Shown: piece by piece, positions 50,000-63,300 of the stretch
How the letters are laid out: each line of letters begins with the position of its first letter
How positions within the stretch are numbered: position 1 is the stretch's first letter
From: Eretmocerus hayati
Taxonomy: Eukaryota > Arthropoda > Insecta > Hymenoptera > Aphelinidae
DNA length: 64,000 nt
NCBI GenBank assembly: GCA_029851415.1
Contig: CM056743.1
Coordinates: 23,536,905-23,600,904 of the forward strand
Direction of reading: 5' to 3'
Translations under genes and position numbers: made by a program
The notes under the pieces: generated by a model
The model's input: only the letters and a program-made list of their open reading frames with translations
What the model was told of the DNA's origin: nothing
Database searches by the model: none

Positions 50000-52900
50000 T
50001 GTAACACAAAAGAAAAAAATCATGTTTAGTTCTTTCATACCACAGCAGTACACAATGGAAAGTTCAGAACCAAATTGATCTCGAGAATAATAATGACTAT
50101 TTGCCACTCTTATTCTCTTTCTTCATGTATCTATCCTGAGGGATTTTTAGGAAAGAATCATCGAAGGATCTTGATTTTCTTACTTTAATTTCAGATTGGC
50201 TTTTTCTCAAAGCACGGTATCCACCAAAATACCATTACAAAATCAGACACTCCAGAATAGAAGAAATAATCGATATCTGACCTAAAATCTCCAGAATCCA
50301 ACCCTGAGCCGTGAACCGTCTGACCAAACTCGGATTTTACTACTGCGTCCGCATTCACATCGTACCAGTGTCTGACACAAATCGGTCATTACTACTGATT
50401 CTTTGAATTCTCAAGACGCGCATCCCACCGACCTTCTTGAACATTTCTGAGTAGCAACCTCGACATAGAAGATACATGAAAGCTCAATAATTTATGTACA
50501 ATACTTACAACTAAGGTCATCAACAATTTATAAGAAAATCTAAGCATCTTCAATTTTACACTCGATAAGAGCTAAGAATCTTTAAAATAAATCGGCTTAT
50601 CAACAACTTCCTCTACCCTCTAAGTAAACTGAGATGCTAACTTTGATTGATTGAATTAGACTGATGATGCAGCTTGTATTGTTTCGGATAGACAAAAACA
50701 GTGTATATTATCAAAGGGAGGAAAGCTTGAACTGATCGATGAAACGGGTCTATATGTTAGAACTGCGGGTTTCTGCATTCCGCCTGAGGGTGCAAGACTA
50801 GGCACACAATTGACGCGTCGAGAGATTATTAGCGCGTTCACCCTCATTCTGACAGGCTTTATACGCTTGTTTGATCATTTTGTGTTTGTGTGTTTGTGTG
50901 TGCGGGTCATAGGTAACGCCTATATATGTATCTTGTGTATGTGTATATATATCTTCGAGTATTGTTTGACGATGGCTCATTATGCGAGTAGACCAAAAGA
51001 GCTCTTTTGCCGTTTGAATCGGGCGGCGATTTCCCGCCCTTTTGGTTTTCAATTCATGATAAGCTTGCAATGTATGGGTAAATTGGTGTATGTGTATTTG
51101 TGAGTATGGTTAGAGGCTTCCTGATGATGAACGAGAGCGATTATCGTTAGCATTCAAAAATATAGAGTTGATGAGATTGAGCGATTTTTCTTCACTTTTT
51201 CTTTTAGATTGGATCTGTGGGGGTGAACGAGATTCATGGATAGAATTTTTGTGATAGTTATGAATGTCGCAGGTGATGGGTAGTATTTTGTGTGAATGTT
51301 GCGTGCAATCATTCTTTTATATGTCAAATTTAAATGGCAGGTGAGGCGTAGGAACAATAAAATTGAATGATTTACTATTATCACGCATCTGTCTTGGATT
51401 AACATGAAAAATCATGATACAACGCAATGTAAGCTAAATATTCTAAATGTGCAACGGTTATGGCTTTGTCATGTTGTTCAGAACTTTGGATTTTTCTGTT
51501 ATTAGTTCGGAAACATAAGTGATCTATTCAGCTTAGTGTACCATTTGCCTCGGTAAATATAAAAAAATTGAACTTATATCTACAATGTTACCGAAAAAAT
51601 CTTGTCGGATCAGAAATACGATGATAAGTCATCTCAATTGATGGCCACCACATATATGAGGAAGAAATATAACAGATATCTTGAAATATTTTCTACTCCC
51701 AGTGATGCACCTTTTTCGATACTTTTCAATCTCATAGAGTGTTCGTCAAACGATCTCCTGTGTCCATTTCAAGTTGCCCCAAACAGCCCACATATATTTA
51801 TACAGGGCGTTACATTCATAGATAGATTACGAGCTTTGGATCAGAACAATGATTAAACTCAGATATACGGAATCAAGATGAGTAATAGCTCATTTTACAG
51901 AACATTGAATGATGCTAAGAGCATCAAGAAATACGCAAAAATATCTGTCGATCTGTGAACGGAATGTGTGGAATTAAGAGAAATCGTCAAAGTTTTCCCC
52001 GAAATTCAATTCTGCTCAGTTGTTTAAGCATTCGGAATGTGATAGGGTCACTTACTCGTCAAAGTTTTGCAATTGTCTCGAAAATGACCTAATAGTGCGC
52101 CTGCATGAGAATGTGAGCATTTTCATCATGTTTGTTATGTTAGAATACGGAAGAAGTAAGCATTTTGAAAAGTAAGCATTTTGGAATCCACAATGACCGC
52201 TGTGATCTTTAGAACGGAAGTATTGTTGCATCATTTGACTCTTATCTTCTCAGAAGGTAAAGAATACGTTATGAAAGATAAATTCGACCAATTCTATTGT
52301 TTTTTAGCTTATTTTCTTCATCTCTAACTCAAATTTGAAATATTCTTTGCAGAGTTGTAAAATTCAATTTCCAACCAATTTCACGAGCATATGACTGAAA
52401 GAAGTGCAGTGTGGCTAATGTGCCCCCGTGGTATTTTTCTGAATTCGTTCTCCACGCCATGATCACCTATCAATGTCATTCAAATAGCTGAAGAGAAGCT
52501 CAGAAAATGAGTTGAGGAACGTCTCATTTGGACTTCCGGGGAGCAAATATTTGCATTCGTAAACCAGATTCCCGAATTCACGGCCTTATCCTGGTTACCC
52601 CTATGGAAGTGGATCAGACCATGTTGATACACCGTAGTAGCGCATCAACATAGAGTACAGTCGTTCTTGAGCCTCGTAAGGGTCCGTTCACTAAAAACAT
52701 CCTCAAATTTTTGGTGAATTTCGAACCTCTCCCCCTCCCCCCTTGTCACATATCATTCGACAACCGCCCCCCCCCTAAAAGATGTCACAAATTTCATGAC
52801 CCCCCCCCCCTTTTCTGTAAAACTTGTGCTGAGTCTAAAGTAGAGAGAACAGGTGATCGAGGCAGCGAATGATTTTTGAAGAGACTTGGGATTCCACTCA

Positions 52901-54779
52901 CTTTCGAGATCGTCTTTTGTTGTTTTAATTCATTAATCTTATCATCAACTGCACTCAGCAAATTTTGATCACCATGTTCCTTTCTCGCATTGTTCCAATA
53001 CAAATGAAATTTCTTTTGAAGAGATGATCTTGTTTCCTTCGGATAGGCAGCTTTATAAGAAGCCCAGAGATCATTTTATGGTTTAGTCAAACCAGACATG
53101 CTGCACTATAACTTCGGTTGAGCTCAAATCACATGAAAACCGGGAGCCGCGCGGGAGCATGGGGGCAGCGCGCGCGCTCCATTTGTGGACGCACCCTGAG
53201 GCTAAGGGCTCAGTGCACATCCATTACTCCAACCCCTCCTCTTACATCTTCCATCAGCTTATACAAACTCCCTCCTCCTCGCATTCACCCGTTCTGCAAA
53301 TGCACAGAACACGTTATAGGGCTTGCTCTCTACGATTACCCATTTCATATCCCATCCCTCCTCGGTTCTCCTCACTCATTTCCCCTCGAAATTCTTAACG
53401 TCCTCATATGGTTCGCACTCTGCAACTACATGGTTTGAGGTCTCTAGTACCTTGCTGCCACATATTAGACAAAGAAAGATTGGGATAAGACGCATCCTAA
53501 AGAGGAGAAACTCGTTGAGTCCTCCATGACAAGTGAATAAACACCCGGCATTGAATGGTAGCTCAAACTGGCCTCTCTTTATTTAGGTCACGAGATTCAT
53601 GATCTCATTAGAATAGGCCTTTTGTACACGGTGAGGCCGAATTAAGCGTAAGCTCTCTAAAACTTGACAAAATAGATTTTTTCCCCGTAATTAAAATAGC
53701 TTGATTTCAGTTTGTTCAAATTTCAAAGTACCTCAGCTAATTCCGTAGGTCTTGAAACAAATTTCAAATTGCAGTAACCTGCATTAAAGAATATTGAGAT
53801 GAGCCATAATCGGTAAGCAGAATAAAAACAATTCCGGGCAGATTAGACATACCCACTTAACACCACAAGACCACAAGTTCATAAGATGAGCCTCAATTCA
53901 TTTTTTCATACTAAAAGCTCTTAATCTATCTTTGATACCTCACCACAATTGCCAACAAGTTCACATAATCCTTTACTACGCAGGTTCTATACCAAATTTT
54001 TCGTTTCAATGATGCTATGCACTTACTTTTATCCGCCATGCGATTGTTATGAATATCATGTGCAGGAAAAATCGCTCGCGTGCAGATTCGATTCATTCGG
54101 ATCTCTCTTTTTTTTTCTTTGCCTCGTGCACACTCTTGCAGATTTTCCCCACATACATACACATGTACATACAATTATTGTATACCCATATATACGTTCC
54201 GCCAATATGTATGTTTGCATGTGTGTAAGTGTGTGAGAAAAAGAAAAAGGTATAAACCGACGAACGAATCGATTTCCGAATCGAGACGTGGGTTTTTCGT
54301 ATGTATTTGTGTGTCATTGAAGGTATTGGAAATGTAACACTACTACTAATACAAATCTTCAGTTTACCCTACACGATAGACGAAGCAAAAGATATATGGG
54401 ATCGATCGAAAATTGGTTGATCCACTCGAGAATTGGCCACACACGTGTGTGGGAGGTGGCGGCGAACGGTTATGTGTACGACGATCCGGAGACTATTTCC
54501 TGGATAGTGATTGATTTTGAGGCTAAGCGATGACTCGGACGATTTGATTCGTATGTATGTATATGTACGATATAGAGACAGGATATGAGTTTGGCCGATG
54601 TATGTGTTAATACGTGATGTGAGCATCGTAGAATGGTTTTGACAACGTTAACGCCCTTTACTTTTTTGTATCGTTCGCTAAAGTAATTACTCGTTCATGT
54701 AAGGAATGAATTTCACCATGTGAGTAATTCCCCGCGAAACAGACGTACGAAAAAGGGTTATGTCTCAGATTGTTTTCAT
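50000..54779. other. Upstream region, no gene recognised
   Basis: The stretch holds the C-tract block, GT/TA-rich microsatellites (about 50880-50955 and 54150-54240) and a GC-rich patch at 53140-53210. Short open frames overlap on both strands and none is recognisable. Confidence 0.5.
52725..52812. repeat. C-tract block
   Basis: Runs of 6 to 12 C alternate with TTGTCACAT and GATGTCACAAAT words. It may be the end of a retroelement, but nothing else of one was recognised. Confidence 0.5.
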
Positions 54780-56008
54780 GGCTTTTTCATTCAATTCCAT
54801 GGTACAAAAAATTAACTTTTCACCACCCACGGAATCCCATAGAAATTTCCCAGGTATCTGGGGCACATATTAATCTATCTTTTCCAATCATCCCTAACAA
54901 CGAAATTTGGGTCTTCTTTCGATAAAATCCATATTTCTCGAATCCGTTCGAAGATAAGGAAATGCGGTTTGTGGCATTCGAAAGGTCTTTAAAAAACCTA
55001 TCGACATCGTGAAATTGATTTTGAGGTTATGAGCTGCTTCAGTGTCCAAGATAATGAAAAATACAAAAATATCCATTTCTCAAAAAACCAATTTTCTTTT
55101 GTTTCTTAAGAATTTGAAATTTGATGTAAAATGTTGTGTTCTTTCAGGATAAAGTGATCTCGAACTTTTTTTTGCATTCTAAGGCCTGTATTTGCTATTT
55201 TCTGCAAATATATTGCTAGACGATTGATAATCATCTGTTTTTGGATCTTTGGAACCAATTTCGTTGAAAAGCCAAGAAAATTTCCATCGAGATAACTACT
55301 TTGCGAAGTCAATTCCATCAACTGGAACCGAAGCTGCAACGTATGGAAGATGAACCCTCAGCTTGGGTGCGACATTGGCGTACGCCATCCTGCGCTCCAG
55401 TGGTCTTCTGGTCGTTGTAGCTCTGGTCCAAATGCATGGAATTGGCTTCGCAAATTAGTTATTTTGAAGGAAATTTTCTTGACTTTCTAATGAAATTGGT
55501 TCCCGTAATCCAAATTCCTGCGCATGCGCAGAAAACGGAAGAATAGACGATTGTCAATCGCCTAGAGAATAGTTTTGCAGAAAGTAGCGAAAATAGGTGT
55601 TAGGATGCAAAAAAAATTTCCGGGACTACGTTTTTCTCAAAGAACACAATATTTTTCATCAAACTTTTGAATTTTTAAGAAGTGAAAAAATAGCTCTTTG
55701 AGAAATGAATGTTATTGTATTTGTCATTCTCTTGCCTACTGAAGCCCTCATAAACTCAACTCAATTATACACGACTGATATAGATAGGTTTTTCCAAGAC
55801 ATTTCGAATGCTACAAACCGCATCTCCGTATCTCCGACGTGATTCGAGGAATATCAATTTTATTGAAAAAAGATCCAAATTTTGTTGTTGGAGATGATGA
55901 AAAAGGATAAATTAAAATGAGCCCCAGATACCTGAAAAGTTTTTATGGGGTCCCATGGGTGAGGGAAAGTTCATATTTTGTACCGCAGGATCGAATGAAA
56001 AAGACAAG
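54780..56008. repeat. Foldback element, 1.2 kb
   Basis: The left arm 54780-55325 returns in reverse complement at 55428-56008, around a spacer of about 100 bases. Mirrored landmarks include CTTTTTCATTCAAT, CCCAGGTATCTGGGGC / GCCCCAGATACCTG, and GAAATGCGGTTTGT / ACAAACCGCATCTC. No protein was recognised. Confidence 0.8.
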
Positions 56009-56639
56009 AAATCAATCTGACTCATGAGCCTCTTTCGTAGGTCTGTTTAGCGTGGAATGACTCATATGTTGATGGTACAGATGAGTCAGTTTCATTCATT
56101 GACCCAATTTTTGTTTCTTAAGGATGTATAATCGTTATCTTAGTGGGAAATCAACCTGGTGGTTTTCCAATTTGACTCAATATTCCAAAATATTATTGTC
56201 TTTGTTATTGAATGAAGGCATCTCAAAGTATTCAGTACAGTGGGCTTCCAATGCAGAAATAGATTAGCACTACTCTAAGTGGCAACCTGAAATGAAAGGC
56301 TTATTAAACTGAACTCTCTGGGATGATTTTATTCCCCATATCGAAGTAATAGAAAAATCCCAGAGTTTGCATCAAGTTCGCGGTTCCTTATTAAAGATTT
56401 GAGTGGTGCTTTTGTCTGACTACTTCCTGACTGTAACTACTGAAATAAATATAGTCATATCCAAAGATTTGTTTGAGCTCATCGCTATGTTTTGAGTCAC
56501 AAAGAAGTGCTAGGTGAACAATGTTATCTGAGTGGATAGTCTCATCTTGCACATTCTGAGGCTTTTTTTTTGTTATGGATCTTTGTCCAATAAGATTAGA
56601 TAGAGTATGCCAATTCTATCAGCTATTCGAGAAAATCGA

Positions 56640-57440
56640 TTCTCGCATCGTCGTATTGTTTTCAACTCTCACCTGCGGCTCGGGCCAGAAACCCATCACT
56701 CAGATGCGAAATAGCATATTTCGATGCAAGGGTGTAATAGTATATTTCCGTACTGAGCGCAGTAGCCCATTTCGGGCACTGGAGGACATGTTCGTCTTAG
56801 TGACGAACATGTCCTCCAGTGCCCAAAATGGGCTAGCAAGCGAAGTAGCGGATATATTTTTTCATTACGAGAACCCTAAAATTCTATTTAAGGAGGTTCG
56901 ATGGTGTCATGAGGGATCGGTGAGGGGGGAAGATGAAAACTAACCTAACCTGCCGCTCGGCTGCACGAAAATACACGACGAGTATACCTATATGTCGATG
57001 ATTTTCGACAACAATTCGTTCATATTTCCACAAAATCCATGGTAAGCTGTGATCACCGAAAGGTATTATTGTTCTTTAGGAAATTCTCTATCATCTGAAT
57101 ATTTTATGAGAATTTTCTCTACATCTCAAGAAGTGCTAGGCTTGTTTTGGTGGCGCCGTCCATAAGAGCCCATGTTATTTTGAAAAATGTAAGAGCTTAG
57201 ATCTTGAAAAAACGCCTGGTGAAAAATACTGAAAAAATTCACAGAGTATTTTTTTGTCTCAAAGATAATTATGTAAAAGTTTTCGTCGCGATCTCTACAT
57301 CTTCGTCAAGACCATCGAACCTCCTTAAACGCGGTAATTTTAGGTTAGAGTAATGAAAAAACTTTTTCTTTGCGTCCGAGTGATGGGTTTCCGTCCCGAG
57401 CTGTAGGCGAGAGTCGGAATCATCACGAGGACGCGACAAG
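56640..57440. repeat. Inverted-repeat element, 0.8 kb, with nested MITE
   Basis: GGCTCGGG..GAAACCCATCACTC and TTTAAGGAGGTTCGATGG on the left are mirrored at 57305-57412. In the right arm these blocks are close together, while in the left they are separated by the hairpin MITE at 56710-56858. Confidence 0.7.
56710..56858. mobile_element. Short palindromic MITE, copy 3
   Basis: The core is a hairpin with 33-base arms (56764-56796 and 56802-56834), 32 of 33 paired, around TTAGT. The outer words AATAGCATATT and AGTAGCGGATATATT match copies 1 and 2. The opposite arm of the host repeat lacks it, marking it as a separate insertion. Confidence 0.75.
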
Positions 57441-58623
57441 TAGGTTTTACACCCGTGTATCGAAGTGTGTTTGTTGCCCGACTGTGAGAGAAACTGAAAA
57501 ATCAGTGCAAATAAGATACTTTCTCTCACAGTGTGTCAAAAAAAAGATCTTACACACCCTTGTATAGAAATGTACTACATACCAACATTCTTAATTGATT
57601 CATCAAAAAAAATTTCGGTCACTCGAAAGTTTCATTTTACCGGATATGCTTCCACATTTATACTCAAGCATGCGTAATGCAGTACCACCCTCGAGTCAGA
57701 CTCAAAAGTCAATAAGCTGTAGCGATCAGAGGACACTGTACATAGCGGGGATATTGCTCGAAGAGCGTCGAATTCATTCATCCTTCTCCTATAAAATCAG
57801 AGCTTGCGCAATTCGGGACATCAATTCGAGAGTATGATATATAATCAGTGGCGCCAACAAACTCACTCGGCCAGTCAAACAGATTTGCGACTGCGCACCC
57901 TCTTACTTCGACGTGTATCCATCTATATTTCTAAGAACGTGATATCACTTGACCAAAATCCAAATATATATACAGTCCGAAGTATACTCGTGTACGAGTA
58001 TAGATAAAGAGCCTAGACGATATTCGTCGTATCGATTAGTCTCATTCAGAAATCCACCGTCTTTACCTCATCCTAAAATTCAGAGGCTCTCTCAGTAGTG
58101 CAAAGTACACATTTTCCAATATATGGGTATTATCGTGCTAACTTACCAAGAATGTGTGCTGGTTTCCTATTTCGATTAGCCAGGCACCGAATCACTCCAT
58201 TCAAATTTTTCCACATGTATTCTGTTAGGTCGATTCGTTGAGTCATATATTTCATTTTTAAAGATTAAGGGTCAAAATGTCAGTTTTGTAAACTATGATT
58301 TTTGGAGTTCCGCGAATATCCTCAGGCCCGCAAACGGAATATCTTATACAATGGGTGTCCTCGAATCTTCCCCTCAAAATATAATATTAAACTAAATATT
58401 CTTCATGTGTTTCATGGCTAGAATGCTCAGATTAGATCCCGGACCATGTATCTCTTTCTTGTGATAGGATCTTCACTAAAAATGTGAAAACAGTGCATCC
58501 TAAATTAATTAATTCTAGGTTGCTTTTCTCAGGGGGAAATTTCGAGTGAATGCGTCACATAATCAAATATCGGTGCTAGAAGAGGCCCACAACTGAAAAA
58601 TGAGGGCTGCATATAAACATTAA

Positions 58624-59620
58624 GACGTTCACTGCGATGGGCCCCACGGGTGGGGCCCACGCGTCCTTCCCTGTGTGCGATGGGCCCCACCGGTGGGGCC
58701 CACTTTTTATCGAGTTGTAGCTTCCACTACATCGCGGAGACATATCCAATGGCTTATGTCGTGATTATTTCTCGTTGTTTATGTTGTAATGAAGATGTGT
58801 ACACATCAGTTTCGGTATCGGACTTGATTTCGATGAGTTTTGCTCGATCTCCGTTTTTTACACAGTTATTCATCAATCAAGTGAGATCAATCGATGAGTA
58901 GCAGATCACTCCCTATGAGGTTGGCGGTTTTCAACGTGTTTTAGCTCGTTTGAGAGCTCATTTCAAGACCTACAAATTGAGTCGAAATACGTTGGAGAAT
59001 GTCGAACCTTACTCGAACAATGTTCAATTCACGCGAGAGAAAAATTTGGGGAAAATCGAGAATCGTTGGGTTCTTCCAAACACAGCCTTGGCTCTGTCGT
59101 ATGTGTATTGTCATGCACTGTAACTCTCGGAGTTCAAACTTGGAAAGAGATTGGTCTATTTGAATATCTGGCTTCAAATGCTGCAAACATCTGAAGTGCG
59201 TCAATGAACCGCAGCACAAGATCAAGCTTTGCAACGCATGTTTTTTGCAAGTGCGACAAAAAATGGTCACGATCCTTCTATGCCCGGAGGATATATTGGA
59301 GCGCAAGTCCTTTCTGGAGGCTACAAACATCGAATGTGATGATTTGGTTGGTCCCCCTCATCACCCTGATGAATATTCTAAGTGTTATTGAAAATGTTTT
59401 TGGGACCCACCGGTGGGGCCCGCCGCACAGGAAGATGGCTGCCAACTCTGTGTGCGATGGGCCGCACCGTTGGGGCCCACTAAAATTCATGTATATACCG
59501 TAAATAGATGCCAGAATAATGATTTTCCAAGAAGTTTGGCTTCCGTTTCTGCTGAAATGTGCATCTGTACTTTCTCGCAATCTAAACAAGAATCGCGATT
59601 TCTCCTTCACAGTGAACGTG
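58624..59620. mobile_element. piggyBac-like relic, 997 bp between TTAA sites
   Basis: TTAA at 58620-58623 and 59621-59624 flank ends reading GACGTTCACTGCGA and TCACAGTGAACGTG, which match at 12 of 14 positions when inverted. Inside are four 20-base GC palindromes of the GGGCCCCACCGGTGGGGCCC type, two near each end (58639-58658, 58682-58701, 59402-59421, 59459-59478). A minus-strand open frame (58941-59330) contains a Cys-rich stretch, CRTC..CC..C..H, that may be a decayed transposase C-terminus. TTAA duplications fit the piggyBac superfamily. Confidence 0.65.
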
Positions 59621-59624
59621 TTAA

Positions 59625-62600
59625 TAGCTGAAAACTAGCCATGAATGCAACCTTGTCGGTCTCTATGACACTATTCTAGCTAATCAAGAATTCATGTGGG
59701 GGGGGGGGAGAACAGTTCATTTCATGTCAGTTTTGTGAACTCAGGAGCCGTTTCTCTGGGATGCTCAAGAAGGCAAACACACACAAAAATGAAACAATAC
59801 TTTCTCATATATTTTATGAAAAATTATAATTCTATTATGCAGAAAACGAATGAAAACCTCGACAAAGACATGCGGAGACCCGATTTTCAAGCTATGGATT
59901 TTTGGACACAAAATGTGTAAGTTTGCGCGATAATGCCCATGTAACTTGACATGTATAGCCTATAACGTTTTACTGCATACGTGTATATTTGCATGTATGA
60001 ATTCTCCTGTCTTGTTAAAATTCTCGGGATCGAAAGGAGAGAAGGTCAGGAGTCGATGGCTGTATCTACATTTGATTCATGTACCCAATTTGAGGAAGAT
60101 ATGATACACGTATTCCAAAGATTACAATTGAGTGAATGGTAGGACAGAGATTTTGGTATTTAAAGATCGCTCTATGAAGATTAACACTTTTGCTTGATGT
60201 AACTTTCTTAACCCCTCGGCGAAGGTAACCAATGGGTTCAATTTTGAGAATTTGTCAGGAATTCCTATGTGATCCCTTATTCTGATTCAAATGGATCGAT
60301 ATCATATAGTTTTTGCATGAAAAATCTGCTTAGCTGCTCATTTGTACACATCAATAAGATCAAAAAGTCTAATTTTTCCAAAAAAACCGAATATTGTTCT
60401 CAAAACTTAGGAGAAGGATTTAGAAATTGGATTGACAGCGTATTTTACACTTTCGAAGTATAAGAAAAACTTTGTCATGAGATCGGTAATGCATAATTGA
60501 ATTATAAAGAATTGGCGTGCCTGTAAACTTTATTTACACACGTGTATACCGGATACTTGTGTATTTACGAGATCTTGAGTATGAACAAGAAGTGAACTAT
60601 ACCTCTCTCCTCAAAAATACATGACGATTTGTTAGACTGACTTTTAATCTTATTTCCGAGTCTTGGTAATGGAATTGGATTTTCTGAACAAATTCAATTT
60701 CCGCACATATCATAGAAATCATTCTTAGCAGGAAAATGGATTTTAAATTCCCGGATCAGAAAAAGTAAAAACACATAAATTTGAGATTAAAAATCGATAG
60801 GATAGATTATTAATTTTGGAATTGTAAAATTCGATTTGGTGACAATTTTGATAGGATATTACTGGAAATAGTCGAGTCTGCGGATTATTTTGGCCTTTAA
60901 TCTTATTTCATCCGCATTAAATCACGTTGATCGAGCCCATGCCAACAAATTTAGTACATAGAAGCTAGCAAATCAGCTAAAAAGTAATGAATTCCGACAC
61001 AATCGTCAAATGCATTCCATTCAAATAGAATGACATCATCTTGGGCCTAAAACGTGCAGATAAAATGAGCTATTATTCATTTTGGGAGATGTGTGATAAA
61101 ATTCGAAGGGTTACTATGTGAGATCAAAAATTAGATAAAATTATTGATTTGAATGTGACGCTACATTCAAATGCTTACATGTAAAATTAGACGAATTTGC
61201 CCTATTCGCTGGAAATTGAATGTATTCTACCTGCTCGTCATCAAATTCTCAATACCGTTAACACTATGGCTGATTTATATTTTCTCGGTCCACTTACATA
61301 CTCATTACTACTTTCCCCTTATTAATTCATATCGTTCAAGATACAATATCGTGAATGAAAATAATATCTTCCACCCAGGATACCTTCAAAATCAGAAATG
61401 TTGAAACAAAACCTGCTCAAATCCTAAAAACCCCTCTCAATACTTTTTCAACTCAAAAATCCCAATCCAACAGGATAAACCAAACCAATGCAATGCATCA
61501 CGAAACTACCCACTCTATTTTACTCTTATAAAGCAGTACAAATTAAGCGATCGATATATAGCAGAAAAGCGGTGAGCCGATCTCGTGTGTTATTCTCATC
61601 GTATCGTACCGCACACCGCTCAGCTCTACACTACCGTATTAGTTATTTTGCCGCAGCTTTACCATCTATAGATATACAATACATACATACATATACAGGT
61701 TTATAACAAGGTCGATTGTAATAGCAGCGATTCTCTTTCGTGCAGATTGCAAAATATGATTATCAAAGTGCAAACTCTGATATACCTTCACAGAATTTAT
61801 ATACCCGTATATATTACGTAATCCATAACGTAAAATGACGTTCGACGTGCTTTTTTTCAAATTACAGGCTTTCCCAAATCAAAATCACAATCGTCTAACA
61901 TGTGTCTAGTTCGATATTCCCAAAGGATTTTCAAATCGTAGAGGAAGGAAAAAAGGTTTTTCTTTTCTGACAGCTTTAGAGGGTAGCTATTCTTTGGTTT
62001 GTTTTTGTACACACTCATTAGTAACGTAGTTGAAAGATGTGTACCTTGAGCTCTTGTTCGCTTGGAAATTTATGGATGTACTATATCTACGATGGGCTAG
62101 CACATTGTTAGCTATCTTTCACGTGGTATCGTTTGCTCGTTTGCTTCTCGTTGTATTCTCAAGTACGAATTTTTTGTGCCCTGAGGAGGATGTTGGGACA
62201 GACTAGGGACTAATAGGGATACTTTTTATGGTTTACGGATTATTCAGAACGTGCGTTAGGTACTCATAGAATCTTTCATGATGTCAAGTTTAGATACAAC
62301 GTAAATTTGGTCGAATTTGAACTTGAAATGATTATGGATTTGAATTTAAGAGTCTCAAAGATTGATGCCTTTTCTTCTTATAAAAAATCAGTACGATTAA
62401 CGATGATCTGATGAGTTAGGATGTAATGTTTTGACAGTGGCACAATGATTTTGGGGTTTTCTCTCGCCCTCATCAAGTGTCTGCAAATTGATTATTACTA
62501 ACAAGAGTAATGATTAATTGCTGATACACATTGAAAAGAGGTTCCTTATGGAGTTCGTAAAGATGAAATTTCGGGGGATCGGTACTGTACCACCCCCCAG

Positions 62601-62702
62601 CCCATCTAGCCATCCACCCACTTTTGACCTACCGAAGATCGTGCCCGCGCCCCCATCCATAACCGACATGGCAACATATCCTTATATTTTGGCCAGCCTG
62701 GC
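59625..62702. other. Upstream region, no gene recognised
   Basis: AT-rich DNA with a G-run at about 59697-59708 and an ATAC-type microsatellite at 61678-61696. No exon, RNA gene or transposon end that I can support. Confidence 0.5.
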
Positions 62703-63300
62703 CCATCCCAACTTAAACCAGACCGTCCTAGACGGGTTCCACACCATTCCAGACCGTTTCAAGCCGTTTCATTTTGATTCGAACCATGCCAGACCGTGCC
62801 ACACCATTTCAGGCCCTACCTGACCATATCAGACCGTCCCGAATTACCAGACCGTGCCAAAACGGCCTAGACCATTCAAGATCATTTTATACCATTCCAG
62901 GGCATCCTGACCATTCTGAACCGTAACTGAATGTACTATATCCTCTAGACTGTTTTAGGTTATCACAGACCGTACCAAAACGTCTCAGATCAATCCAGAC
63001 CGTGCCAGATCGTACCAGAAAGTTCCTGATCATTCCACACGTCATCAGACCGTACCAGACCATTCCAGACTCTACCAGATTGTTTCAAGACGAACCAAAC
63101 CGTGCCAGACCATACCAGACTGTTCCAGACCATTTCAGATCATATATACCTGACCGTACCAGATCGTGTCCCAGATTACCAGACCATTAAAGACCATTCC
63201 ATACCGTTACCAACCCTGCGATACCATTCCAGACCGTTTCGGACCGAGCCAGATCGTGCCAGACTGTACCAGACCACTCCAAACCGTACCGTAACGAACT
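62703..63300. repeat. Minisatellite of CCAGACCGTN units
   Basis: About 50 imperfect 10-base units such as CCAGACCGTG and CCAGACCATT, the reverse complement of the 47853-48235 family. Long open frames on both strands (for example 63102-63524) only translate the repeat and a following CCATCCACCCA tract (63305-63370). Confidence 0.85.

Noticed and set aside
53118..53438. 106-codon plus-strand open frame in a GC-rich patch
   Set aside because: Overlaps another open frame, starts in GC-rich simple sequence and has no recognisable domain.
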